A DNA stretch of 52,530 nt from Oscillospiraceae bacterium (GCA_022508805.1 JAFLUM010000012.1:1-52530), one strand, 5' to 3'; positions 42,657 through 51,621 are shown, numbered from the stretch's first letter. Notes: a model not told the origin generated them from the letters alone. Numbers and translations: made by a program.

Positions 42657-43623
42657 ATAGATTTCCTTTGTAAAACTCGTCCTTAAACCACACGTCAGGC
42701 ACCGAGAATTCACGGTGATTGAGATATTCAAGTATGCCCGCATCTGTCGTAAAGTCAAATATCAGCTTGTATGAATAAAGAAATTGCTTTTTGTATCCGT
42801 ACTTTTTGTTTTGCGCATTTGTGCCGTATTTGCCGTCACCCAGTAGCGGATGCCCGATTGATGCAAAATGTGCTCTGATTTGATGTGTCCTGCCTGTCAA
42901 CAGTTCAACCTCAACAAGGCTTAGCTCGCCGTTACTGTCAATTACATTGTATTTTGTTCTTATTTCTTTCGCATCTTGTCGGTATTTTGTTGAAACAGTT
43001 ACTTTGTTTTTATCTTCATTCTTTACTAAATATCCCTCGAGTGTACCGCTTTTCTTTTTCAGTTCGCCGTGAACTACACAAAGATAAAATTTGTGTAGCT
43101 CGCGGTCTTTCATTTTTTTGTTCAGTATGCGCAGGCTTTCTGCATTTTTAGCGGCTATTACCAATCCGCCCGTGTTTCGGTCTATTCTGTTGACCAGCGA
43201 CGGCACAAACGAACTTTCATCGTCGGGAATATATTCTCCCTTTTCATAAAGATACCGTTTTATTCTGCCTATAAGTGTATCAACGTATTCACGGTCGTCG
43301 GGGTGGGAGAGTACTCCTGCCTTTTTATCACAGAGAATGATATTATCATCTTCATAAATTATGTTAAGCTTTGAAGGAGCTTTCAAAAAGTCATATTTCT
43401 CCGGCTGCTTTTCAAAAAACTCGTCGTTAATATACATACTGACCACATCTCCTGCATTAAGATGTGTTGAAATTTCAGCACGTTTTCCGTTAACCTTTAT
43501 GCGCTTTACGCGAATGTATTTGTACATCAGAGTTTTCGGCAACAGCGGAACGGCTTTACTTATGAATTTGTCAAGCCGCTGTCCTGCATCGTTATTGTTT
43601 ACAGTAAAGTCTTTCACGGTCAC
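42655..43623 (-). CDS. RluA-family pseudouridine synthase
   Basis: Protein of 322 residues. N-terminal S4-type RNA-binding region (NNDAGQRLDKFISKAVPLLP, KYIRVKRIKVNGKRA) followed by the catalytic domain with LVNRIDRNTGGLVIAAKN (catalytic Asp), KFYLCVVHGELKK, LLTGRTHQIRAHFASIGHPLLGDGKYG. It converts uridines in rRNA or tRNA; RluC or RluD type cannot be separated here. The gene is transcribed divergently from the gene at 43718. Confidence 0.92.
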   Translation of the reverse strand: MTVKDFTVNNNDAGQRLDKFISKAVPLLPKTLMYKYIRVKRIKVNGKRAEISTHLNAGDVVSMYINDEFFEKQPEKYDFLKAPSKLNIIYEDDNIILCDKKAGVLSHPDDREYVDTLIGRIKRYLYEKGEYIPDDESSFVPSLVNRIDRNTGGLVIAAKNAESLRILNKKMKDRELHKFYLCVVHGELKKKSGTLEGYLVKNEDKNKVTVSTKYRQDAKEIRTKYNVIDSNGELSLVEVELLTGRTHQIRAHFASIGHPLLGDGKYGTNAQNKKYGYKKQFLYSYKLIFDFTTDAGILEYLNHREFSVPDVWFKDEFYKGNL

Positions 43624-43642
43624 ACCTCGTTTACTGTAGTTA

Positions 43643-43671
43643 AATATATCATATATAGAACTTTATTTCAA
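43643..43671 (-). promoter_or_regulatory. Promoter of the pseudouridine synthase gene
   Basis: On the minus strand TTGAAA (43666-43671), 17-base spacer and TATATT (43643-43648), ending 20 bases before the start codon. Confidence 0.65.
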
Positions 43672-43672
43672 C

Positions 43673-43701
43673 TTGAAAGTTTTAATGATTTGTTATAGAA
43701 T
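43673..43701 (+). promoter_or_regulatory. Promoter of the gene at 43718
   Basis: TTGAAA (43673-43678), 17-base spacer, TAGAAT (43696-43701). Its -35 box is one base from that of the opposite promoter; together TTTCAACTTGAAA is palindromic. Confidence 0.65.
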
Positions 43702-43717
43702 ATCAAAGGTGATAGCT

Positions 43718-44242
43718 ATGAACATAAATAAGCTTAAATATAAAATCGTCGGTGAAAGTCATAAAATTTACTGTGATATGCCTGTGGTAAAGCTTCGTGA
43801 AAAGCTTAATATCGCCTTGTCCAAACCGTACAGCGAGGACGATATGACAGGAATTTTGGGCAAGTATCTCAAAAGAGAAGACTTATACAGAGTAAAATAC
43901 ATTTTTTCACGTAACAGACAACTCCAGCCGAGGACTTTTGACAGATATTATCTGTTAGCAGAGGTGAATAGTGACAAAAACGGCTCATATATTGAATATG
44001 TTATGGTGTACGACAAGCTTTTTGAGCCGCTTATCAGAACGGTTTACATACTCGCAGCCGTTGCCGCTATAGTATATCTGTATTATATGTACCGTAAGCA
44101 GGTGATGAATGTGTTTTCTGCCGGTGTTTTGGCGGCAATCATCGTTGCAAGTGCACTTGTTATGTTTAAAAAATCAAACGAGAATGCCGAAGAATGTAAA
44201 AAAGCGGAAAAAATTTTATACCGTGTAATTTCTGATTTCTAA
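43718..44242 (+). CDS. Hypothetical protein with two C-terminal membrane helices
   Basis: ATG 43718 with AGGTGATAGCT in front; 174 residues. Residues 1-105 are soluble and charged; helices at about 110-130 (LIRTVYILAAVAAIVYLYYMY) and 137-155 (VFSAGVLAAIIVASALVMF) are followed by a short basic tail. No known family. Own promoter at 43673. Confidence 0.65.
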   Translation: MNINKLKYKIVGESHKIYCDMPVVKLREKLNIALSKPYSEDDMTGILGKYLKREDLYRVKYIFSRNRQLQPRTFDRYYLLAEVNSDKNGSYIEYVMVYDKLFEPLIRTVYILAAVAAIVYLYYMYRKQVMNVFSAGVLAAIIVASALVMFKKSNENAEECKKAEKILYRVISDF

Positions 44243-44262
44243 TTGTTGACAAATGAATTTTC

Positions 44263-44291
44263 TTGTATCATACAGTGATTTGTGTTAAAAT
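44263..44291 (+). promoter_or_regulatory. Promoter of the cohesin-domain gene
   Basis: TTGTAT (44263-44268), 17-base spacer, TAAAAT (44286-44291), 17 bases before the ATG, so the leader is very short. Confidence 0.55.
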
Positions 44292-44308
44292 ATGAACGGT
44301 GATAAATT

Positions 44309-45082
44309 ATGAAAAAACTATTTTCAGTCTTTTTATCTGTGCTAATGATCTTCAGTGTTTATTCGGTTGCGTGTACAGCGGCTGATTCTGTGGAATTAAA
44401 GCTTACAAGCGAAAAAGTATATGCGGGAGATGAATTCAGTTTAAATCTCTTTATAAGCGATAATTCGCAAATGAGCGGCGCTGTTATCGACCTTTCATAT
44501 GACAGTGATAAATTGGAGTACGTTTCCGCGGAACCCGGAGCGATCCTTGATCAAAACGCCAACATAAGCATAAGAAATATTGACGGCAAAAATCCGTATG
44601 TTCGCTTTACGTATCTTGCGCCGTCTTCCTCGGTTACCTCTGCGGGTGTTATACTTACGGTAAAATTTAAAGCTCTGAGCAATGCTACAGGTAAAACAGA
44701 AATAAAGATATCGGTTCCGAATGCAGGGGATTTCATTACTTCTGATTTAGAAAAAATATCATACACTGCCGTGAATTCAACCGTTGAAATAATCGGCACA
44801 GGCAGCACCGCGAAAGATCCTTTTGAAGATACAAATTCAGAAGGACCTATTGAATCACAAACCGTTGAAGAAACAGAATCCAATACAGAGACTCAAACAC
44901 AAACGGAAGAATCAGAAATTACCACCGAATTGCCGACACAAAATGATGACGGTTTACAGACGGGCACAGCAACAAATTGGGTAGCAGTCGCCGTGTTTGC
45001 GGTAGTCGCATTTATTGCGGTAGCCGCGATTGTTGCCGCAGTAGTCATATTCATTGTGCTGAAATCCAACAAAAAGAAATAA
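44309..45082 (+). CDS. Surface protein with cohesin domain
   Basis: Protein of 257 residues. Signal peptide about 1-24 (KLFSVFLSVLMIFSVYSVACTAA). Residues 27-155 form a cohesin-type beta sandwich: SEKVYAGDEFSLNLFISD, GAVIDLSYDSDKLEYVSAEPG, ILTVKFKALSNATGKTEIKI. Then a Thr/Glu/Ser-rich linker (about 160-215) and a C-terminal membrane helix with a basic tail (ending FIVLKSNKKK). So a single cohesin is held at the cell surface by a membrane helix. Cohesins bind dockerins of cellulosome enzymes; no dockerin gene is visible in the window. Confidence 0.78.
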   Translation: MKKLFSVFLSVLMIFSVYSVACTAADSVELKLTSEKVYAGDEFSLNLFISDNSQMSGAVIDLSYDSDKLEYVSAEPGAILDQNANISIRNIDGKNPYVRFTYLAPSSSVTSAGVILTVKFKALSNATGKTEIKISVPNAGDFITSDLEKISYTAVNSTVEIIGTGSTAKDPFEDTNSEGPIESQTVEETESNTETQTQTEESEITTELPTQNDDGLQTGTATNWVAVAVFAVVAFIAVAAIVAAVVIFIVLKSNKKK

Positions 45083-45139
45083 AATCAATTAAATAGTATT
45101 ATTTATAAGAAATTCGCATACACTTTAGCGGTGATGCGA

Positions 45140-45262
45140 ATGGACAAAGATAAAAAATACATAACAGAGGAAGAAAAAAGGAGAATACTTCTCCTACTTA
45201 TTGAAAAAGGAATTTTAACCGACAATCAAATCAAGACACTAAAAAACAGGGGCAGTATTTAA
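45140..45262 (+). CDS. Small charged protein, 40 aa
   Basis: ATG 45140 with AGCGGTGATG just before; mostly Lys/Glu/Leu helix: KKYITEEEKRRILLLLIEKG, then ILTDNQIKTLKNRGSI, which recalls short C-terminal SHOCT-type helical hairpins. Its last bases lie within the terminator stem at 45246. No function can be assigned. Confidence 0.5.
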   Translation: MDKDKKYITEEEKRRILLLLIEKGILTDNQIKTLKNRGSI

Positions 45263-45276
45263 CTGCTCCTGTTTTT
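45246..45276 (+). terminator. Terminator after the cohesin gene region
   Basis: CAGGGGCAGT (45247-45256) pairs with ACTGCTCCTG (45262-45271) around ATTTA, followed by five T. Confidence 0.85.
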
Positions 45277-45293
45277 GTGTGCATATCTTTATA

Positions 45294-46640
45294 TTATTTC
45301 TGTACCTTTTTTTGAGGTCCGTTATAACCGTTAGCCTCTTGGAATTTGGCGATCTTATCAATAACGCCGAGTAAAACGTCAAAGCCGGTACCTACCGTTT
45401 CCACCTCAAAGCGGTCAGGCATATCATAGAAGGTGTGATAATAATAGGTGAGTACGGGATTCTGTGCTGCAAATGTAACAGATTTTATTCCCGCTCTTGT
45501 CATAGGAGTACTGTCACAGCCACCGACGGGGTTGTGAATGCACCCACCGGTTTTGCTTTCAATACCCAACTCGTTAAAGGTGTCCTTAAACATCTGTTCC
45601 AAGTCCGTATCGAAGCGGGTCATTTGCCAGTCGTCTTGAATTATGACCTCAAAATAATCCTTATCGGCAATGGAGTCGATATTTATATTCCAAGCGTTTT
45701 TGAGCATATCGTCGTTTTTGTGTTCCTCAGCAAAGGCCATTGAGCCGCGAAGTCCCGCTTCTTCAGAACCGCAGTTAAAGTCGATGATACGGCAGTTTTT
45801 GGGCATTTTATCGGGATTTTCTTTAAAATATTTAGTCACGGCGTAACTCAATGCACAGCCTGTTGCGTTATCCATAGCGCCTCTTGAGGCAGTTCTGTCA
45901 CTGGGATCGTTCCACATAATAATGAAACAGCTTCCTATAGCGGTAATGGCAGGAATGAAGTGGAGAGCAACAACGAACCAGTAATATGAGTTTGACCGAA
46001 GTGTCAACATTGCCCACCCCGCTCCAAAATAATAGCCTGCATTGATAATTGCCATAGCAATGGAAACACCGATGATGAAAAATACACAAACAGCACCGAA
46101 GCCGACTTTGCCATATGTTGTGAGAATTCCGAGAATAGGCTTATCACGGTATTTATAAGCGTTAGCGGAATGTCGCCAAGTCCAGCAAGTGTCCGTATGA
46201 CCCGAAAGTATGATAGTGTAATCGTACTTGCCGTCCTCGGGAAGAAGCTCACCGTATGTATTTTGCGAGATTTCCTGTTTGAAGAGCATATCAAACCATT
46301 TTCTGTAAAGGAAACAGCTGGAAAAAAGCCATATAACACAGGCAATGCCGACAAAAGCCATACCAAACCATACTGATGAGATACCGAGCGCTAAATACAC
46401 CAGTGCGCTCAAAATGAGACCTACCCAACCTGCATAGGGGAGACCGCCGATAGCCGATCTCGGTGAAACCGAAAACTCCTCTGTTACAGGCTCAATACCG
46501 ATCTCACGCAACTTGTCGCCCATATATTTTGCAAATTTCTTTTCCCCGTCAGAACCCGGTAAACGGGAACCGATTTTTTCCGCCGCATGTCTTACGATGT
46601 CAAAAGCGACGTCAGCGTATTTTCTGCTTTCTTCTTTCAT
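45294..46640 (-). CDS. Second membrane-embedded M28-family peptidase
   Basis: ATG at 46640 behind GGAGG; 448 residues. M28 ligands: GHTDTCWTWR (first His/Asp), GAMDNATGCA (Asp), NCGSEEAGLRGSMAFAEEH (Glu pair), NIDS, and a late His in YYYHTFYD. Hydrophobic segments lie between them (about 70-115 and 185-255). The same layout and many shared motifs (GSEEAGLRG, CWEW/CWTW after the first His) make it a paralogue of 10790-12007. Substrate unknown. Single gene, transcribed away from the HAAS operon. Confidence 0.8.
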   Translation of the reverse strand: MKEESRKYADVAFDIVRHAAEKIGSRLPGSDGEKKFAKYMGDKLREIGIEPVTEEFSVSPRSAIGGLPYAGWVGLILSALVYLALGISSVWFGMAFVGIACVIWLFSSCFLYRKWFDMLFKQEISQNTYGELLPEDGKYDYTIILSGHTDTCWTWRHSANAYKYRDKPILGILTTYGKVGFGAVCVFFIIGVSIAMAIINAGYYFGAGWAMLTLRSNSYYWFVVALHFIPAITAIGSCFIIMWNDPSDRTASRGAMDNATGCALSYAVTKYFKENPDKMPKNCRIIDFNCGSEEAGLRGSMAFAEEHKNDDMLKNAWNINIDSIADKDYFEVIIQDDWQMTRFDTDLEQMFKDTFNELGIESKTGGCIHNPVGGCDSTPMTRAGIKSVTFAAQNPVLTYYYHTFYDMPDRFEVETVGTGFDVLLGVIDKIAKFQEANGYNGPQKKVQK

Positions 46641-46770
46641 AACCAACCTCCAAAATATATAATACATATATAATGATATTGCATTTCTATGTTAAAATCA
46701 AGTAAAAAATAAATATTTTCATTTTTCACTTTACTTAATATTCATTTTTTTATTTTAGTGTTGATTATTT

Positions 46771-46810
46771 AAAAAGCGCTGTGTATTACTTAAAAACCAC
46801 AGCGCCTTTT
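46771..46810 (-). terminator. Terminator of the PadR-HAAS operon
   Basis: GCGCTGTG (46776-46783) and CACAGCGC (46798-46805) with a 14-base loop; T-run on the minus strand. The next 130 bases up to 46640 contain no gene. Confidence 0.8.
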
Positions 46811-46813
46811 ATG

Positions 46814-48487
46814 TTATTCATCAGTATTTGTAACGGGTTCCTCAATTGTAAAAGAATAAATTGGGTCGAACTCAAAATAATCATAAACGTTTATGTGACG
46901 TCTGGTGAAATCATGGGGATCCGGTATAGAAGATCCGTTCATTGACATATCTGCTTCCTCGGAAAAGTGATTGTACATAGTATACAGCGGAATCGTTTTG
47001 ATATAATATTCATATTCAAACGGTGCTATTTGTTGATGAGAATACGTTTTTAATACTGCTGCATTTGCAAAATATGCCCGTCTGTTTGTGCTTTTGTCGG
47101 CAAAGGAGTATTCTGCGCCGCTGTAACCAGAATTATATAATCTCATACGCGGCATATACGTTTTGAACGGCTCAGAAAATAATGTCTTCCCGTCTTTATT
47201 GGACAATGCTGTAAAAAATATACTGTTTCTCTCATTGCCGTATGTGTCGTCAAAATTCCAAAGAAAGGTTTGTTCGGAAAATTTAGCGTAAAAACCTTTT
47301 TTATAATTTGTTTTTATATCATCCGACAGTTCGATTCGGTATAAAATTCTGATAATTCCCGTAAGATCATAGCTTTCGGTTTTCTCATTGTATTCAGTCG
47401 AAAAATAGAATATATATGCTTTTATATTTGCACCAATATATTTCGATTGAGAATCTTCATGTTTCTCAAAATAAGTAGCCGTGCGGTATCTTAAAACCTC
47501 GCTGTCGGGCAAATCGTCAAGATACTCTTTAGGAAAACCCAACTCCAGCATATGCTCACGCGCTGCCTGAACTGTTTCGACTGATTCAGCGGTATCGACA
47601 GGATTGTATATATGTGTTTCAGGTTTTCTTGTGGCGGAAATAATCATAATAAATATCGGTAAAATCAAAAAGAATACCACAAGAACACCGTAGCTGCGCT
47701 TATCTTTCTTTTTCAAGGTATAGCTTAAATCAAATTCAGGCTCTTTTCGTCCGAGTATCCGCTTTACACGCCGCAGACCGAGCAGCGGAATAAAAAAAGG
47801 GAGAATTAAAAATAAAAATAAACCTGAATCTATATCAGCTGCCGCTATCGGTAGCATATAGAAGAAAAGCATAATGTTTAAATAGCAGAAAAGCAGATGC
47901 GGTCTTTTGTCGTTCTCGGTTTTTACACTGTTGCAGGCACTACTCAGACCGAAAAATAAAAATCTGTAAAAAACAGCATTTAAAGCTAATGGCAACCAAA
48001 TTAAAAATTCAATGACACTTTCGCTTGGATAAAAATACGTTTGAATAAACAAAGACATATTTTCGTACAAAAGCAATAAAGGGAAAAAATAAAACGCCGT
48101 TTTAAGACTTCGATTGATCTCTCTTATTTTGAACAGACTGTACAGTATAAGCATCTCGCCCAAAAAGAGCTGTATTCGACCGGCGCCTGCAAAGAAGTCC
48201 AAATGAAAACAGGTAAACAGTATGCCGAAAATCAAAAAATTTATTGAGGAACGCATATAGTCGGGAGGGGAGATGGAATAAAGAGCCGCAAACTGCTCTT
48301 TCAGTTCATCTTTATTGCCCATACGCTCAATAGCATTTTCCTGCGCCGTCACATCGTCCATTCCGACAGCGATATTTTGCCCGTACGTCTCCGTCAAATG
48401 GGATAAAAGTTCTTCTTTGATTTCAGTCTTTTTTCGTTCGGATTTAACACCCTTGCAAACGCTTTTTATATAATCGTCAAACATCAC
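46814..48487 (-). CDS. HAAS-domain membrane protein (paralogue 2)
   Basis: Protein of 557 residues. The first 80 residues, DDYIKSVCKGVKSERKKTEIKEELLSHLTE and GMDDVTAQENAIERMGNKDEL, match the HAAS/DUF1700-like helical region that accompanies PadR regulators. Then about eight membrane helices (80-240), one more near 270, and an extracytoplasmic C-terminal region of about 270 residues, including RAYFANAAVLKTYSHQQIAP. The neighbour 48525-50231 has the same plan, including KNRRAYFAQTV. The role of the C-terminal domain is unknown. Third gene of the PadR operon. Confidence 0.7.
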   Translation of the reverse strand: MMFDDYIKSVCKGVKSERKKTEIKEELLSHLTETYGQNIAVGMDDVTAQENAIERMGNKDELKEQFAALYSISPPDYMRSSINFLIFGILFTCFHLDFFAGAGRIQLFLGEMLILYSLFKIREINRSLKTAFYFFPLLLLYENMSLFIQTYFYPSESVIEFLIWLPLALNAVFYRFLFFGLSSACNSVKTENDKRPHLLFCYLNIMLFFYMLPIAAADIDSGLFLFLILPFFIPLLGLRRVKRILGRKEPEFDLSYTLKKKDKRSYGVLVVFFLILPIFIMIISATRKPETHIYNPVDTAESVETVQAAREHMLELGFPKEYLDDLPDSEVLRYRTATYFEKHEDSQSKYIGANIKAYIFYFSTEYNEKTESYDLTGIIRILYRIELSDDIKTNYKKGFYAKFSEQTFLWNFDDTYGNERNSIFFTALSNKDGKTLFSEPFKTYMPRMRLYNSGYSGAEYSFADKSTNRRAYFANAAVLKTYSHQQIAPFEYEYYIKTIPLYTMYNHFSEEADMSMNGSSIPDPHDFTRRHINVYDYFEFDPIYSFTIEEPVTNTDE

Positions 48488-48524
48488 ACTTAGCCCTCCT
48501 TCAACTCTGATTTTTCCATTTTAT

Positions 48525-50231
48525 TTATGAGGGAGAATTTTCACTGTCGTCACCGATTTTTGCGTATATGTAGCCATGATTATATGAACGGGGATATACG
48601 TTTTCGTATTCAAAAAAATAATCCTCTACCTGTGTGTTCCAAAGTGTATGAAGTCCGTAGTATTGTTGACTGTAATATTTACAGTTAATCAGAATGATAT
48701 CATTTTCAGATGATATTACCATACCGTACGTTGGCTTTACTGTATATTCGGACGGAATTACTGTTTGTGCAAAATATGCACGCCGATTTTTGGAATCATT
48801 CAGAAAATTAAAATCACAACCTATCGGAGTATTACTGTCACCGAGTGAAGAACTGTTTTGATAAAACGGGATTATCTCCTTAGTTTCATCATCTACATCA
48901 CAAAGAATACGGTAATATGCCCCGTCATACTCGTTAAGTTCATACGCATCTTCGGGATCAGCGCTTCTATAGGACGGCGAAAAATATAATCCGCTACGCA
49001 GAAATTTTTGGTTATCCTGATATTCAAGATACATTATATACCTTATCCTCTGCGGACGGTCATCATCTTCAGGAAGATAAAAGGCATACGTTGTGTAGCT
49101 GATATTATCTAATGCTGAATAATAAATATCTTCATCATTTGCATCAATATACATTTGATATGCGCCGCGGTACTTGCTGATCTCTTCGTCCGTCAGCTCT
49201 TCAAGCCGCTCCATAGGAAAGCCTAAAGCCAGCATATTTTCTTTTATATCTGCCAACTCCTCATTGGAGGTATATATAGGTGTAACAGCCTTTGGCTGCC
49301 GTCTTGCCGAGGCATATCCGACAGCGAAAAACGATAGTAAAAAGATCAACATCAACGAAGCTAAGAATAAACGGTTTACCTTATTTTGCTTTTGAGGCAA
49401 TATATCCAAATCCTCTAAAAGATATCTAAAACGGTGAATTGCTAACAATGAATATACTGCACAAAGTATGAAAATAGGATAAATAAAGATAGATAACAGC
49501 ATTATAAGAGCTGACTCTAAATTAAGTGTCTTGAGCACTGTCATTCCTATTTGTACAAAAATCAGTGAAGCAGCATAAAGAAATATTTCAAACCGTTTTG
49601 ATTTTTTTAATGCTTCTTGCTGACTATTCAAAGTACCAAAGCCTAAAAACAGAAAGATATAGCATATTGATGCTAAAGTACAATTGATTATCAAAATAGC
49701 ATATACAACGGACACGCCTGCAGTAAAGTAAAGCTGATATGCCCATATTGTACCTGTTGCAAAAAGATTGATTATCGCTGTATAGAACACGACTGCAAAA
49801 AATCGGTTTACTTTTTTCAAATGAGATATGGAAGTAATTATTCTTATTATAGAAGATAGAAAAAAGATCCAAGTCCAAGAAAGACCGGAGGCAAATACGA
49901 TAATAGCAAAAAAGGAATAAATAATTCCGCAAATTAGCTCTGATGTTATTGATTTGGCAAAACTCTCGGGCGAGAATGGGTAAAGCTTTTTAAAAGTCTT
50001 TGATACAGCTTCCGTATCGCCCATATTTTCAACCGCATTCTTTTCGGCATCTTCGCGGCTCATACCGGTGGCAATATTTCTGTCGTATGCATCGAGTAGA
50101 TGAGAAAAAAGTTCAATTTTAACCCCATCTCTCGTCTTTTTTGACTTTATTCCCTTGCAAACAGAGTTGACGTATGCGAAAAATAGGGGGGAATCGTTTT
50201 TGTTCGGTAAATTCATGTCTGTCTTTTTCAT
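48525..50231 (-). CDS. HAAS-domain membrane protein (paralogue 1)
   Basis: Protein of 568 residues with the same architecture as the next gene: N-terminal HAAS-like helices (YVNSVCKGIKSKKTRDGVKI, ATGMSREDAEKNAVENMGDT), membrane helices at about 90-310, and an extracytoplasmic C-terminal half with an acidic, Tyr-rich composition. Both share SVCKG(I/V)KS, GM..(D/E).(A/T)..NA(V/I)E.MG and the RRAYFA element. The gene starts eight bases after PadR. It may be regulated by, or feed back on, PadR; function unknown. Confidence 0.7.
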   Translation of the reverse strand: MKKTDMNLPNKNDSPLFFAYVNSVCKGIKSKKTRDGVKIELFSHLLDAYDRNIATGMSREDAEKNAVENMGDTEAVSKTFKKLYPFSPESFAKSITSELICGIIYSFFAIIVFASGLSWTWIFFLSSIIRIITSISHLKKVNRFFAVVFYTAIINLFATGTIWAYQLYFTAGVSVVYAILIINCTLASICYIFLFLGFGTLNSQQEALKKSKRFEIFLYAASLIFVQIGMTVLKTLNLESALIMLLSIFIYPIFILCAVYSLLAIHRFRYLLEDLDILPQKQNKVNRLFLASLMLIFLLSFFAVGYASARRQPKAVTPIYTSNEELADIKENMLALGFPMERLEELTDEEISKYRGAYQMYIDANDEDIYYSALDNISYTTYAFYLPEDDDRPQRIRYIMYLEYQDNQKFLRSGLYFSPSYRSADPEDAYELNEYDGAYYRILCDVDDETKEIIPFYQNSSSLGDSNTPIGCDFNFLNDSKNRRAYFAQTVIPSEYTVKPTYGMVISSENDIILINCKYYSQQYYGLHTLWNTQVEDYFFEYENVYPRSYNHGYIYAKIGDDSENSPS

Positions 50232-50239
50232 ACTGTATG

Positions 50240-50584
50240 TTATGTTGCAGAAATAGCTCTGCCCACTACTTTGTCAACGGCACGGCTGTAGCTTTCCCAT
50301 TCGGCTTTTTGAGCCGCAAGCTCTTTTCTGCCCTTATCGGTGATTTTGTAATACTTTCTCTTGCGTGAATTTTCCTCACTCTCACACCAGCGAGAGGTCA
50401 AAAAGCCTTCTTTTTCAAGAGAATGTAGAATAGGGTAGAGGGTTCCCTCGTTCATTTGAAAGACGTTTTCAGACATAAGCTCAACGGTTTTTATGATTTG
50501 ATACCCGTAAAGTTCTCCGTTTGAAAGCACGCTTAAAACAAGCAGTCCCGTACTGCCCTTGGCAAGCTCCTTGCTGATTTTCAT
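50240..50584 (-). CDS. PadR-family transcriptional regulator
   Basis: Protein of 114 residues with the winged-helix pattern of PadR: LVLSVLSNGELYGYQIIKTVE, FQMNEGTLYPILHSLEKEGFL, and SRKRKYYKITDKGRKEL. ATG at 50584 follows an AAGGAGCTTGAC site. PadR proteins repress their own operon through inverted repeats near the promoter; the repeats at 50610-50684 are good candidates. HAAS-type partners usually follow, as here. Confidence 0.93.
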   Translation of the reverse strand: MKISKELAKGSTGLLVLSVLSNGELYGYQIIKTVELMSENVFQMNEGTLYPILHSLEKEGFLTSRWCESEENSRKRKYYKITDKGRKELAAQKAEWESYSRAVDKVVGRAISAT

Positions 50585-50609
50585 AATGTCAAGCTCCTTT
50601 CGCTTTGTA

Positions 50610-50684
50610 CATAGATAGTCGAGGTATATTGCTTAAAAATTGAGGTAATTCCAGAACACTCAGAAATTACCTCGAGTATCTATG
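50610..50684 (-). promoter_or_regulatory. Inverted-repeat leader, candidate PadR operator
   Basis: CATAGATAGTCGAGG (50610-50624) and CCTCGAGTATCTATG (50670-50684) are inverted copies with one mismatch. Inside them, GAGGTAATT (50642-50650) and AATTACCTC (50665-50673) also pair. Because CCTC is used in both, the two structures exclude each other. The right arm covers the probable transcription start. Confidence 0.6.
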
Positions 50685-50687
50685 CTT

Positions 50688-50716
50688 AATATAGCATAAT
50701 AAAATTAAGTTGTCAA
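50688..50716 (-). promoter_or_regulatory. Promoter of the PadR-HAAS operon
   Basis: On the minus strand consensus TTGACA (50711-50716), 17-base spacer, TATATT (50688-50693). RNA would begin near 50681, inside the inverted repeat, with a leader of about 95 bases. Confidence 0.75.
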
Positions 50717-50733
50717 CAGGGGAGAAGGAAAAA

Positions 50734-51600
50734 TTATACTTCAATCAGCTCATATTCGCGTGAGCCAAGGCCGAGAGCGGCAGAGGCCTCGATAGTGTGC
50801 ACGCCGTTGCGGCTCTCAATACGTTCAAGCAAATGCGCCTGTCCGGGATCGTCCGTGGCAGCATATACAAGGTCAAGGCAGGCTTGATCTATGGCTATCG
50901 GGTCGTCGGACACAAGAATTCCGATATCCTTCATACACGGGTCTTCCGCTACGGCACAGCAATCGCAGTCAACAGACATATTTTTCATAACGTTTATATA
51001 AACCGCGTTTCCGTTAAAGTATTCTACGACTGATGACGCCGCATCAGCCATTGACTCAAGGAAAGCATCGTGATCCGCTGACCATATCTTTTCGGGTTCG
51101 CCTGCGCCGTGAATGTATGCCTTTCCGTAAGAGGAGGCGATACCGATTGAAAGCTGTTTAAGCGCTCCGCCGTATCCGCCCATAGGATGACCCTTAAAAT
51201 GAGACAGCACAAGCAAAGAATCGTATTTTGCAAGATTTTTACCGACGTAATTTTTCTTAATAACTTTACCGTTGGGAATAGGGATCTCTAAATCGGGACC
51301 TTCAGCATCCAACAGGTCAAAATCAAAATAACTGTCCCAGCCGTGAAGTTTAATGGTTTTTAAATGTTTTTCGGTGGTATCACGCCCACCGTCATAAGCG
51401 GTGTTACATTCCGTAACAGTACCGCCAACAGCGTCAATTACAGGCTTCCAAAAATCGGGTCTTAGAAAATTTTGATTTCCCACTTCGCCGGAATGTACCT
51501 TGACGGCAACCTTTCCCGTAAGCTCTTTTCCAAGCAGACGGTAAAGCTCTAAAACCTTTTCTGGTGAGATAACTCTTGAAAAATATACTTTAGATTTCAT
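50734..51600 (-). CDS. DUF362-family protein
   Basis: Protein of 288 residues. The DUF362 pattern is present: VAVKVHSGEVGNQNFLRPDF, LLVLSHFKGHPMGGYGGALK, and the Cys-rich VDCDCCAVAEDPCMKDIGIL. Many DUF362 proteins have a C-terminal ferredoxin domain with eight Cys; this one has only the cluster near residues 215-227, so it could bind at most one cluster. Its function is unknown. GGAGG is placed before the ATG. The gene at 51622 is upstream in the same direction. Confidence 0.8.
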   Translation of the reverse strand: MKSKVYFSRVISPEKVLELYRLLGKELTGKVAVKVHSGEVGNQNFLRPDFWKPVIDAVGGTVTECNTAYDGGRDTTEKHLKTIKLHGWDSYFDFDLLDAEGPDLEIPIPNGKVIKKNYVGKNLAKYDSLLVLSHFKGHPMGGYGGALKQLSIGIASSYGKAYIHGAGEPEKIWSADHDAFLESMADAASSVVEYFNGNAVYINVMKNMSVDCDCCAVAEDPCMKDIGILVSDDPIAIDQACLDLVYAATDDPGQAHLLERIESRNGVHTIEASAALGLGSREYELIEV

Positions 51601-51621
51601 AACAATCCTCCGTTTATATAT

